Source of the DNA: Cryptosporangium phraense
GTDB lineage: Bacteria > Actinomycetota > Actinomycetes > Mycobacteriales > Cryptosporangiaceae
Length of the DNA stretch: 64,000 nt
Assembly (NCBI RefSeq): GCF_006912135.1
Contig: NZ_VIRS01000009.1
Coordinates: forward strand, 186,001-250,000
Direction: 5' to 3'
Below, one piece after another: positions 45,879 to 53,017 of this stretch. Under the pieces are notes generated by a model. The model was not told the DNA's origin. It worked only from the letters and a program-made list of their open reading frames with translations, and did no database searches. How positions within the stretch are numbered: the first letter of the stretch is position 1; every line of letters begins with the position of its first letter. The position numbers and the translations under genes are program-made.

Positions 45879-45981
45879 TTTATGGGGCCGAGAACGTTCC
45901 TGGCCGGTGGCTCCCGGAAGGGTTTCCCCTGCTCAGAGCACCTTCGGACAACGAGAGAGAACGTTCCGACGGGAGGTCGCA

Positions 45982-46290
45982 GTGGAGCAGAACAGCGTCA
46001 GCCGAATCTGCCCCAGCTGCGGCTGTAGCGAGCCGGCCGTCACCTTCTACGCGACCGGCGCCGAGTGCCGGGGCTGCAAGCGGCAGCGCTCCAAGCGCAA
46101 CCGGATGCATGCGGCTCAGCGGCTCCTGAACGCGGAACGGCTCCTCGTCGACGCTCTTGCTCACCTTGCAGGTGAGCCCGCGCGGAAACCGCGACAGCGC
46201 GGATCCCAGACAGCGAAAAGGGGCCGGACGGCGATTGCAGCGCCGGCCAGCCCCTCGACCCATCTCCTCATCACCCAGGAGCAGTCGTGA
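45982..46290 (+). CDS. Small zinc-ribbon protein
   Basis: A 102-residue protein from GTG 45982 after GGGAGG. The N-terminus has CPSCGCSEPAVTFYATGAECRGCKRQRSKRNR, a CxxC...CxxC metal-binding ribbon followed by a very basic segment, so nucleic-acid binding is likely. First gene of the coupled plus-strand string. Confidence 0.68.
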   Translation: MEQNSVSRICPSCGCSEPAVTFYATGAECRGCKRQRSKRNRMHAAQRLLNAERLLVDALAHLAGEPARKPRQRGSQTAKRGRTAIAAPASPSTHLLITQEQS

Positions 46291-46628
46291 CTCAGATTCT
46301 GTCGCACAACCCGGAAACCGTCGACTCCGCCCCGCTGTGCCAGCGGTGGTGCAACACCCACCAGCACATCGACTACGCCGATGGCGGTAGCGAGGGCTTT
46401 TGCCGCGGCGTGCACGCCACGCAGCATGGCCAGTTCACCGTCGTCACCGATCTGAACAGCGGCTCCTACATCATCCACCCCGGCCGCCCGGCCGAGGTCG
46501 ACGCCAACGACCCCGGCTACGCGATCGTCACGGTCACGCCCGAAGGACGCGACAGCGTCGTGCATCAGGGCCCGATCGACGAACTGACTGCCCTGGCGGC
46601 TGCCCTAACCGCGGCGGTGGCCCTGTGA
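46287..46628 (+). CDS. DUF6907-like protein (paralogue 1)
   Basis: A 113-residue protein: APLCQRWCNTHQHIDYADGGSEGFCRGVH, then SYIIHPGRPAEVDAN and VVHQGPIDELTALAAALTAA. The C-x-x-W-C-x-x-H start and helical end recur in the next two genes. DUF6907 is my best label; function unknown. Overlaps both neighbours by four bases. Confidence 0.68.
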   Translation: MTQILSHNPETVDSAPLCQRWCNTHQHIDYADGGSEGFCRGVHATQHGQFTVVTDLNSGSYIIHPGRPAEVDANDPGYAIVTVTPEGRDSVVHQGPIDELTALAAALTAAVAL

Positions 46629-46963
46629 CCGCTGAGGTGTTCGACCTCAACCCGCTACTGCACCCGTCATGGTGTGACCGCACGCACGGAGTAGCGGACG
46701 ACTGCGGGCAGCCCTGGGTTCCGCACAGCGCCACGTTCGAGGTGCCCATCGACGACACCGACCGCAGCGCCGTGGTGTGGGTCGACTCGTGCGAGGACAG
46801 CGCGCCGCGCCTTCGTGTCGGTTTCGATAGGCCTGACTGCAACGGAGAGATCTTCCGCTACGACGGTATGCCCGTCGGCGGCGATATGGAGATGGCCGAA
46901 GCTGCGGCGCTTGCGGTCGCGTTGCAGCGGGCGACCGATGCTGTTGCCGGACGGGTGGCCTGA
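46625..46963 (+). CDS. DUF6907-like protein (paralogue 2)
   Basis: A 112-residue protein: LLHPSWCDRTHGVADDCGQPW, then RSAVVWVDSCEDSAPRLRVGF and AAALAVALQRATDAV. Same WC-x-x-x-H opening, central beta strands and closing helix as its neighbours, with a single Cys retained. GTG 46625. Confidence 0.68.
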   Translation: MTAEVFDLNPLLHPSWCDRTHGVADDCGQPWVPHSATFEVPIDDTDRSAVVWVDSCEDSAPRLRVGFDRPDCNGEIFRYDGMPVGGDMEMAEAAALAVALQRATDAVAGRVA

Positions 46964-47298
46964 TGACCGCCTCCGTTCTCGACCCTGCGATCCTTATCTG
47001 CCCTACCTGGTGCTCGCAGGAGCACGGCGTCGAGACCGACGGCACCGATGTGTGGGTGACGCACGGCTGCACCGTGGAAGTCGAAGTTGGCTCCACGAGC
47101 CGTTGCATCGTCGTGTGGGTCAACGCGACCAACACCGACCAGCCCAGCTTTGCCCTTGGCTCCGACCGGCTTGACTGCCGTGGAGGGGTAGCCCGCTACG
47201 ACGATCTCCCCGGGCCCTGCCTGGACGCCGACGAAGCCGCAGCCCTGCAGGCCGCGCTGTCCGGCGCGATGGCCCTCGTCCACGGGGAGCCGTCATGA
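46963..47298 (+). CDS. DUF6907-like protein (paralogue 3)
   Basis: A 111-residue protein: ICPTWCSQEHGVETDGTDVWVTHGCTVEVEV and VVWVNATNTDQP, ending DEAAALQAALSGAMALVHG. Closest to paralogue 2. Its ATG shares one base with the preceding TGA; its TGA overlaps the sigma-like gene. Confidence 0.68.
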   Translation: MTASVLDPAILICPTWCSQEHGVETDGTDVWVTHGCTVEVEVGSTSRCIVVWVNATNTDQPSFALGSDRLDCRGGVARYDDLPGPCLDADEAAALQAALSGAMALVHGEPS

Positions 47299-47855
47299 GC
47301 TGCGCCTTGGCCGGCGTTCCGTTCGTCGATGTCTACCTCGAGCACCGGGGTTGGATCACCCGCTACGTCGCTTCGCGGGTGATGGAGTACTACGCCGTCG
47401 AGGACCTGGTTCAGGAGACTTTCCTGCGGGCGCTGGCGCAGTCCGGCGACTACGACGGAACCGTCGACGGCATCGGATCGTGGCTCACGGGGCGTGCTGC
47501 CTGCGCGGTCGGGGACTACGTCCTCGACCGCCGGGCGTACCTGCGGGCCGGCCACGAGGTGCACCGGCAACTCAGACTTCCCGCGCCAGTCCCGTACCGG
47601 CGACTCGTCGCCAAGGGTGAGCGCCAGTTCCCTGCTCCGCCGTTGCTCGCGCCGCGCCTACCGCTGCGTGCTGACCTGGCCGTGGCTTTGTCGCGACTGC
47701 CGGAGACGCAGCGCCGCACGATCCAGCTGCGGTTCCTGGAGGGACTCACGCTGGATGTCTGCGCCGACCTGCTCGGCGTCAAGCAGATCACCATCGTCCG
47801 CCGCCAGCGGCAGGCGCTCGCAGCGCTCCGCTCGTCTACGGCGGTGGCGTCATGA
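47295..47855 (+). CDS. Sigma-70-like protein (regions 2 and 4)
   Basis: A 186-residue protein resembling ECF sigma factors: region 2 with RGWITRYVASRVMEYYAVEDLVQETFLRAL (about 18-50) and region 4 with LSRLPETQRRTIQLRFLEGLTLDVCADLLGVKQITIVRRQRQAL (about 130-180). The linker between is long and Arg/Pro-rich. It could redirect RNA polymerase to element promoters. No anti-sigma factor is evident next to it. Confidence 0.75.
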   Translation: MSCALAGVPFVDVYLEHRGWITRYVASRVMEYYAVEDLVQETFLRALAQSGDYDGTVDGIGSWLTGRAACAVGDYVLDRRAYLRAGHEVHRQLRLPAPVPYRRLVAKGERQFPAPPLLAPRLPLRADLAVALSRLPETQRRTIQLRFLEGLTLDVCADLLGVKQITIVRRQRQALAALRSSTAVAS

Positions 47856-48232
47856 GCGACATCCGCGACGTTGCTGTTCCGATCGTGCAGGCTGCGCTCG
47901 CCGACAAGTACCTGCCGAACCGGGCCGCGCGCGAAGCGGGCCAGTTCGTCGTCGAGGAACTGATCGCCGCGGAGCTCCTCGAGCTGCCCGACGGTTTCGA
48001 GGTCGAGGACTTCGTCAGTCCGATCGTGGCCGCACCTGTTCCCGGCGAAGAGGAGTTGCGCCAGACCGAGCGCGCCCGGGTGGCCCGCAGGGTCTGGGAG
48101 TTCTACACCGATCCCGCGCGATGGCCGCAGCGTGCACAGGACACCACGGGCGAGTTTCGTCAGGGCTGGCTGTTTGCGCTGGAAGAGCTAACTCGAATGT
48201 TCGACGCTGGCGCTTTCGGCGGTAACCACTGA
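47852..48232 (+). CDS. Hypothetical acidic protein between two sigma-like genes
   Basis: A 126-residue protein of unknown family: VPIVQAALADKYLPNRAAREAGQFVVEELIAAEL, then acidic stretches and ARRVWEFYTDPARWPQ. The position between two sigma-like proteins raises an anti-sigma or accessory role as a hypothesis only. Overlaps both neighbours. Confidence 0.6.
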   Translation: MSDIRDVAVPIVQAALADKYLPNRAAREAGQFVVEELIAAELLELPDGFEVEDFVSPIVAAPVPGEEELRQTERARVARRVWEFYTDPARWPQRAQDTTGEFRQGWLFALEELTRMFDAGAFGGNH

Positions 48233-48651
48233 TGGCCGGCATCGGAACCATCGGCCGGCTCTCCGAGGCTCTGGCCCGTCTCACTCCGGAGCAGCGCCGC
48301 ACGGTCCACCTCACGGGCTTCGAGGGCTTCAGCCACGAACTGGTGGCGATGCTCACGGGCTTGTCCGTTGCCGAGGTCCGCCGCGACCGGGCGCAGGCGC
48401 TGGCCGCGCTCGGCGCCCAGCGGATCCTCCGAGACGACCTGGACCTGCCCGAGCCGGCTACTGCATCGACTGAGCCCACCGAGGGCCAGGTGTGGGAGCC
48501 GCTCGTCGACGACGCCGCCGCGGCGAAGGCCGGTCGCATCACGGTCATCGAGGTCGACGGCCGAGACCTGTACGTCCGCGACACCAGCGGATCCCTGCAA
48601 CTAATCACCGCCGACCGGCTGCGGGCCGGCTACTGGATGCGGAGCGCGTGA
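48232..48651 (+). CDS. Sigma region-4-like DNA-binding protein
   Basis: A 139-residue protein. Residues about 8-60 match sigma region 4 (LARLTPEQRRTVHLTGFEGFSHELVAMLTGLSVAEVRRDRAQALAAL); no region 2 is present. The rest is a small beta-rich domain with ITVIEVDGRDLYVRDTSGSLQLI. It may be a sigma-derived regulator rather than a working sigma factor. Confidence 0.7.
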   Translation: MAGIGTIGRLSEALARLTPEQRRTVHLTGFEGFSHELVAMLTGLSVAEVRRDRAQALAALGAQRILRDDLDLPEPATASTEPTEGQVWEPLVDDAAAAKAGRITVIEVDGRDLYVRDTSGSLQLITADRLRAGYWMRSA

Positions 48652-48836
48652 TGCCGGACTTCTACTGCACGTACTGCCCCGACAGCTCGGGCGTGCGGGC
48701 CGTGTTCGAGATCCACGCGGTCGCGCGCGGCGGACGTAGCGACGGCGCCGAGTACACGGCTTACGGCTGTGACGAGCATGCCCAGGAGGCGTTCGACCAC
48801 GGCGCCACGCTCGAGCGGCTCGGCGGTGAACGGTGA
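48651..48836 (+). CDS. Small Cys/His protein
   Basis: A 61-residue protein: FYCTYCPDSSGVRAVF and YGCDEHAQEAF. The CxxC plus C-x-x-H pattern suggests one zinc site. Unknown family; single-base overlap with each neighbour. Confidence 0.6.
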   Translation: MPDFYCTYCPDSSGVRAVFEIHAVARGGRSDGAEYTAYGCDEHAQEAFDHGATLERLGGER

Positions 48837-49090
48837 TGGCCACCGCGACCGCCGACCGCCGAATCCTGACCGTCCCGTCGTGGGCCACGACCGTGGGCTG
48901 CTTCTACATCGAAAACCCCGGCCGACACGAAGGCCGTGTCGAGGTCGGCAGCGAGACGGTCGCCACCATGACGGCCCGGTCGATCTCGGCCAGCACCCAG
49001 CTCGGGCGCCGCGTCCACGTGTTCGACGATCACGGTCGCTCGACCGGCTACGCCCTCGACGGCGAATGGCACCCGGCGGTGACGCGATGA
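48836..49090 (+). CDS. Hypothetical protein in the small-gene string
   Basis: An 84-residue protein (ATG 48836; a GTG three bases earlier is possible) with beta-strand pattern: LTVPSWATTVGCFYIENPGRHEGRVEVG, LGRRVHVFDDHGRSTGYALDG. No family recognised. Confidence 0.55.
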   Translation: MATATADRRILTVPSWATTVGCFYIENPGRHEGRVEVGSETVATMTARSISASTQLGRRVHVFDDHGRSTGYALDGEWHPAVTR

Positions 49091-49242
49091 AGCGCCGCCA
49101 CCTGGCCCTGGCCGTCGTCTCGATGACGTTCTCGTTCATCGGCATCCGCGCCGAGAGCCCCGCGATCTCCATCGGCTGCGGCCTGGTCGCCCTGGTGACC
49201 GGCGTCGTCTTCGGTGTCCGCGTCCTGAAGGACAGCCGATGA
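49087..49242 (+). CDS. 51-residue membrane peptide
   Basis: A very short protein with two hydrophobic segments (LALAVVSMTFSFIGI and ISIGCGLVALVTGVVFGV) and basic ends. It overlaps the neighbouring genes (ATGA). Unknown function; it belongs to a run of small membrane genes before the transfer genes. Confidence 0.55.
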   Translation: MKRRHLALAVVSMTFSFIGIRAESPAISIGCGLVALVTGVVFGVRVLKDSR

Positions 49243-49346
49243 GCGACCGCCACATCACGGCCGACGAGCAGCGCGGCCAAACCGTCAAGGACGCCGACGG
49301 CAACCGAACCCCACTCACCGACCACACCCGGAAGGCGAAGCAATGA
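49239..49346 (+). CDS. 35-residue hydrophilic peptide
   Basis: ATG 49239 to TGA 49344-49346: a charged peptide (MSDRHITADEQRGQTVKDAD...) with no hydrophobic part. Support comes only from its four-base overlaps with both neighbours, which keep the coupled string unbroken. Confidence 0.45.
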   Translation: MSDRHITADEQRGQTVKDADGNRTPLTDHTRKAKQ

Positions 49347-49582
49347 TGTCCCACTTCCTGCGCTGGTACTGGAAGCCCCTCCTGATCGGCTCGGCGCTCA
49401 TCGCGTTCGGGCTCTACGTCCCGGACAGCGTCGCCACGGTGCTGGCCACCTCGAGCAGCCAGGTCGGAACGCTGCGGCGCTTCTTCGTCCTGTTCGGTGT
49501 CTTCGCGATCCTCGTCGACCCGGCTGCCCTGACCCTCGGCGCCGCCTGGCGTCGCCTCGTGAAGGCCCGGAGCGCGTCATGA
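49343..49582 (+). CDS. Small membrane protein
   Basis: A 79-residue protein with two membrane segments (LLIGSALIAFGLYV and RRFFVLFGVFAILVDPAALTLG) and a basic end. ATG 49343 or 49346. Overlaps both neighbours by four bases. Confidence 0.58.
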   Translation: MMSHFLRWYWKPLLIGSALIAFGLYVPDSVATVLATSSSQVGTLRRFFVLFGVFAILVDPAALTLGAAWRRLVKARSAS

Positions 49583-49854
49583 CCGTCGTCCGCCACGAGC
49601 CGAGCACCGCCGTCGTGCCGGTCGCCACGCCTACCGCCCCGGTTCGGCTGCTCGACGTCGCGGTCCGCCCGCTGGCCGCGGTCCCGGAGATCCTGCGCCG
49701 GCCGAGCAACTGGCCCGCCGCGGTCGTCGGCCTGGCCGCACTGACCGTGCTCGTCGGTACGGGCCTGGTCGCCGCATTGCACAGCTGGTGGGCGCTGCTC
49801 ACCGCCGTGCTGTTCCTGTACCTCGCGGTCTCCGCGATCCGGACCACCGCGTAA
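49579..49854 (+). CDS. Small membrane protein
   Basis: A 91-residue protein: a Val/Pro/Thr-rich N-terminus (about 1-40), then two hydrophobic helices (WPAAVVGLAALTVLVGTGLV and WWALLTAVLFLYLAVSA). The last member of the overlapping string; 22 bp separate it from the DUF2637 gene. Confidence 0.6.
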   Translation: MTVVRHEPSTAVVPVATPTAPVRLLDVAVRPLAAVPEILRRPSNWPAAVVGLAALTVLVGTGLVAALHSWWALLTAVLFLYLAVSAIRTTA

Positions 49855-49876
49855 CCCACAACCTCTGAACGGAGGC

Positions 49877-50824
49877 ATGACCGTGACCACCCCCATCAAC
49901 GTCAAGAGCGTTGAACGTGCCGGGCGCGCAGTGAACGGCGCCCTCTGGGTGGTGTTCGCGCTCGTCGCGTACTTCTCGGCCGGCAACGTCTTCGAGCTCG
50001 CCCGTAACCACGACACACCCTGGTACGTGGCGTGGGTCCTCGCGCCGATCGTCGACGTCGCCCTGTTCGCCGCGTTCAACGGCGACGCCTTCCTGGCGCG
50101 GATAGGCGTCCACCTCGGGTTCGGGTGGCCGACGATCCTCCGGATCTTCACCGGGGGCGCCACGTGGCTGCTGAACACCTGGCAGTCGCTGGGCGTTGCC
50201 GGCCCGGCCGATCCGACCGGAATCGTTCTGCATTCCATTCCACCGATCGTGCTGGTTTTCCTCGCCGAATCGGCCCCGGTGTATCGGGCCGCTTTCTCGC
50301 GGGCGCTCTCGATGGCGCTCGATAAGGAAGCGGAATCCCGCGCCGGGATCGAGGCGGAAAAGCAGGCGATCGCCGATCACTACGAGGCGCGGATCGCCGA
50401 TATCGAATTGCGCCACCGCGCCGACATCGAACGTCTCGAAGTGGCTTTGGAGCGGGCCCGCCTGCGGGCCGCGAAGCCGTCTGGTCGCCGGACCGACCAG
50501 ACGACGAGGCCGGGCGACCAGAACCGCGACCAGGCGGACCTGGTCGGAGGCGACCAGAAGACCGACCAGGTTCCGGTCGGGGGCGGCGACCAGAAGACCG
50601 ACCAGACGCTGGCCCGGTCGGACGACGAGGTCGCGTCTGCGCTCTGGACGGCATGGCAGGCAGAGGTCATCCGCACCGGCAAGGGCCTCTCGCGCTACCG
50701 AGTCGAGACCGACGGCAAGTGCGCCAAGCGTCAGGCACTTCGGGTCATTGCGCTCCTGGAAGCCCAGATGCCGTCAAACGCCACCGACGCCCCGAATGAC
50801 CGAACCAGTGAGGAGGTCCGATGA
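49877..50824 (+). CDS. DUF2637/Spd-like membrane protein with DQ repeats
   Basis: A 315-residue protein. Four membrane segments occupy about 18-140 (LWVVFALVAYFSAGNVFELAR, VAWVLAPIVDVALFAAF), as in DUF2637 proteins tied to plasmid spread. A coiled coil follows (about 150-200), then a Gly/Asp/Gln repeat region (about 205-245) and a helical domain at the end. GGAGG before ATG 49877. In conjugative plasmids such Spd proteins aid intramycelial transfer with TraB. Confidence 0.72.
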   Translation: MTVTTPINVKSVERAGRAVNGALWVVFALVAYFSAGNVFELARNHDTPWYVAWVLAPIVDVALFAAFNGDAFLARIGVHLGFGWPTILRIFTGGATWLLNTWQSLGVAGPADPTGIVLHSIPPIVLVFLAESAPVYRAAFSRALSMALDKEAESRAGIEAEKQAIADHYEARIADIELRHRADIERLEVALERARLRAAKPSGRRTDQTTRPGDQNRDQADLVGGDQKTDQVPVGGGDQKTDQTLARSDDEVASALWTAWQAEVIRTGKGLSRYRVETDGKCAKRQALRVIALLEAQMPSNATDAPNDRTSEEVR

Positions 50825-51033
50825 CGTCCCAGCGGCAGCGCCGCAACACCGATTCATGGCGGCGCCGGATCAGTGACCGCCTTCGCGAAGCCACCACGCC
50901 GATGGCCACCGCTTACGTCTGGTGGCAGGAACTCCGCCGGGTCGCCCGCGACCCCCACGACCCCGTGTGGACCGAGCTCGAACGTCTGCTGCGGCAGCGG
51001 GCCCGGGAGAGGGGTGATCGTCGCGCTGCGTGA
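50821..51033 (+). CDS. Small basic protein
   Basis: A 70-residue Arg-rich protein: QRQRRNTDSWRRRISDRLREAT, AYVWWQELRRVARDPHDPVW, ERLLRQRARERG. Net charge is strongly positive, so DNA binding is possible. No known family. Overlaps the DUF2637 gene by four bases and ends at the direct-repeat region. Confidence 0.55.
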   Translation: MTSQRQRRNTDSWRRRISDRLREATTPMATAYVWWQELRRVARDPHDPVWTELERLLRQRARERGDRRAA

Positions 51034-51034
51034 G

Positions 51035-51067
51035 TTTCACTCCGCAGTTTCACTCGAAGTTTTACTC
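51035..51067. repeat. Three 8-bp direct repeats TTT(C/T)ACTC
   Basis: TTTCACTC at 51035 and 51048, and TTTTACTC at 51060, spaced 13 and 12 bp, in the 121-bp gene-free gap 51034-51154 before the transfer-region membrane gene. The size and location recall TraB-recognition repeats or replication iterons, but identity with either is not shown. Confidence 0.5.
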
Positions 51068-51154
51068 CGCGCGGGGCCCCAAGCCCGGTGGGCGCTGGGC
51101 GCGTGCGCGCGAGGACCGATCGTAACAGACCGTCAAGCAGACAAAGGAGACACA

Positions 51155-51625
51155 ATGAGTATCGGAGGCGGCATCACGCTCGCCGCCGGGGTGTTCGCGC
51201 TGATCGCGGCCGTGCTGTTCCACGGCTTCCCCAAGCCGCAGAAGTGGCCGAAGTCGATCCCGTGGCCGGCGCCCTGGTTCACCCTCGTGCTCGTCATCGG
51301 CGGAACCATCGGCGTGCTGTCCGGTGGCATCGGCGCCTGGCTCAACCGCACGATCACCTCGGTCGTCTCGTGGGCGTCGGACTCGTTCGTCGCCAGTTGG
51401 ACCGGGGTCGGGCTCGCCGCGATCATCGGCGGGCTGATCCTCGTGTTCCTCATCAAGCGGATCGCGAAGAAGGAGTACGACACCACGACCCTCGGTCTCG
51501 GCGCGGCCCTCCCGATCTTCGGTGTGGCCATCCCCGGGGCGATCGGGTCGGCCGTCGCGCTGTGCCTGTCCGCCATCGCCGGCGGCGTCGGGTCGGCCGT
51601 CGCCGCCGCGTTCGGGGTGGGGTGA
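51155..51625 (+). CDS. Polytopic membrane protein of the transfer region
   Basis: A 156-residue protein with about four hydrophobic helices (ITLAAGVFALIAAVLF, WFTLVLVIGGTIGVLSGGI, GVGLAAIIGGLILVFLI, and a Gly/Ala-rich last one). AAAGGAG precedes the ATG. Likely an inner-membrane component of the conjugation module; no homologue identified. Confidence 0.65.
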   Translation: MSIGGGITLAAGVFALIAAVLFHGFPKPQKWPKSIPWPAPWFTLVLVIGGTIGVLSGGIGAWLNRTITSVVSWASDSFVASWTGVGLAAIIGGLILVFLIKRIAKKEYDTTTLGLGAALPIFGVAIPGAIGSAVALCLSAIAGGVGSAVAAAFGVG

Positions 51626-51629
51626 CCAG

Positions 51630-51851
51630 ATGACCCGACCAGGCCCCGACCAGACTCCGGACCAGAACCCCGACCAGGTCGGCGACCAGACTCCGGACCA
51701 GAACCCCGACCAGGTCGGCGACCAGACCGACCAGAAGTCTGACCAGACGAGCGACCAGACGCCGAACAAGTCATGGCTGTTCCTGCTCGGAGTCGCCATT
51801 CTGACCGCTGTTCTGTGCGTCCTCGCGCGGCGGATCGGGTGGTGGTGGTAA
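51630..51851 (+). CDS. DQ-repeat single-pass membrane protein
   Basis: A 73-residue protein: an N-terminal region (about 1-45) built almost wholly of DQ-containing tri- to tetrapeptides, then one membrane helix (WLFLLGVAILTAVLCVLARRI). The repeats resemble those of the DUF2637 protein at 49877. TAA overlaps the next ATG by one base. Confidence 0.62.
   Translation: MTRPGPDQTPDQNPDQVGDQTPDQNPDQVGDQTDQKSDQTSDQTPNKSWLFLLGVAILTAVLCVLARRIGWWW
51648..51719 (+). repeat. Perfect 36-bp tandem duplication in the DQ-repeat gene
   Basis: Bases 51648-51683 are repeated exactly at 51684-51719. The 36-bp length keeps the frame and doubles a 12-residue DQ block. Confidence 0.9.
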
Positions 51852-52936
51852 TGCTGCTGCTCATTATCGGGCTGGTCGCAGCCGCCTATTGCCTGCGCGC
51901 CGGATATCGCGACGCGAAAGCCACCGCTAACCGCGTCTGGACGGGCCACAAAGAGCGCGTCGCGAATTGGGCCAAGGGCGTCGAGCCCAAGCCGTCCAAC
52001 GCCGGTAAGCGCGCCGGAATCGCCGCCGCCGCGATCGGCACCGCGGCATGGCTCGGGCTGCGGGCCTTCTTCGCGGGCGTGAAGGAGGCATGGCCGGACG
52101 GCATGGACGCCGGGGCCCGGTGGGCGAGCCGACGCGGATGGGTCGACCCGGCCGGGGCTTCCCGCCGCGGCGGCCGGCACCACGCCCCAGACTCCGGCGA
52201 CGAGGACTACGACGACGAGACGAGCACGGTCCACAACGACCACGCAGACTGCACGCCGCCCGGCTGCGGACGGCCCGGCTGTCCTGCGCACCGGTCGTGG
52301 GCGTGGGCCTGCAACCGCTGCGGAGCGGGTGGTGGTGGTTTCCACACCGAGTGGGCGGCCCAGAACGCCCAGAGCAGCCACAGCTGTCCGCCGCCCCCGC
52401 GGGAGCCCAACCCCGAGAACAACGGGTCGCGCGTCGACTGGACGTGCGCCCAGTGCGGCGCCACCGAGACCGGTTACGACTCGCTCGCCGCCGTCCGGGC
52501 CCGCCACAACTGTCCCTACCGAGAAGCACGACCCGACGCGAAGAAGGAGAACCCCATGGCCGCTGAGACCACCGTCGAATCCCTGATCAACGAAACCACC
52601 ACCGAGCAGACCGAGGCGACTGCCGCGGTCGACCAGGCCACCGAAGCCGCGAACCACGCGGCCCAGCGGACCACCGCGTCGAACGCGCGAGTGGACGCGG
52701 CCACCGCCAGCCGGTTCGGGTCGGACGTCACCGGGCCGCTCACCACCGTCGCCGACGCGCAGCAGGCCTACAAGGACCTCTGCGACCAGGCCGCCGTCGC
52801 GGCCCAGACCGTCGTGGACGCCACCACGCAGTGCCTGGCGGCCCTGCAGAAGCACCGCAGCGTCGGCGAAGCCGCGGAAGCCCTCGAGGGTGGCCGCGAC
52901 TCGATGGCCGACCGCGACGCCTACGCCACCGCCTGA
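51851..52936 (+). CDS. Membrane protein with double zinc-ribbon-like segment
   Basis: A 361-residue protein: N-terminal membrane helix (about 1-16), a second hydrophobic patch (about 58-75), a Cys-rich centre with CTPPGCGRPGCPAH, CNRCGAGGGG and CAQCGATETGYDS, then an Ala/Thr/Gln-rich helical C-terminal half. ATG 52556, with a strong GAAGGAG site, opens the last 125 residues in the same frame, so a second shorter product is possible. Function unknown; probably transfer associated. Confidence 0.62.
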   Translation: MLLLIIGLVAAAYCLRAGYRDAKATANRVWTGHKERVANWAKGVEPKPSNAGKRAGIAAAAIGTAAWLGLRAFFAGVKEAWPDGMDAGARWASRRGWVDPAGASRRGGRHHAPDSGDEDYDDETSTVHNDHADCTPPGCGRPGCPAHRSWAWACNRCGAGGGGFHTEWAAQNAQSSHSCPPPPREPNPENNGSRVDWTCAQCGATETGYDSLAAVRARHNCPYREARPDAKKENPMAAETTVESLINETTTEQTEATAAVDQATEAANHAAQRTTASNARVDAATASRFGSDVTGPLTTVADAQQAYKDLCDQAAVAAQTVVDATTQCLAALQKHRSVGEAAEALEGGRDSMADRDAYATA

Positions 52937-52957
52937 CCCCGCACCAACCCCTCGACC

Positions 52958-52990
52958 GCGAGCGGCGTCCACTCTCCGGGCGCCGCTCGC
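52958..52990 (+). terminator. Hairpin before the TraB-like gene
   Basis: GCGAGCGGCG (52958-52967) and CGCCGCTCGC (52981-52990) make a perfect 10-bp stem. No T run follows, so it may be a weak terminator or an attenuator ahead of the translocase gene (start 53018). Confidence 0.5.
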
Positions 52991-53017
52991 GCTATCTCCG
53001 AAAGGAACCTCCGCGCG

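Noticed and set aside
51648-51851. DQ-encoding repeats as a CRISPR array
   Set aside because: Repeats are directly adjacent 36-bp coding units without spacers, in frame, and no cas gene is near.
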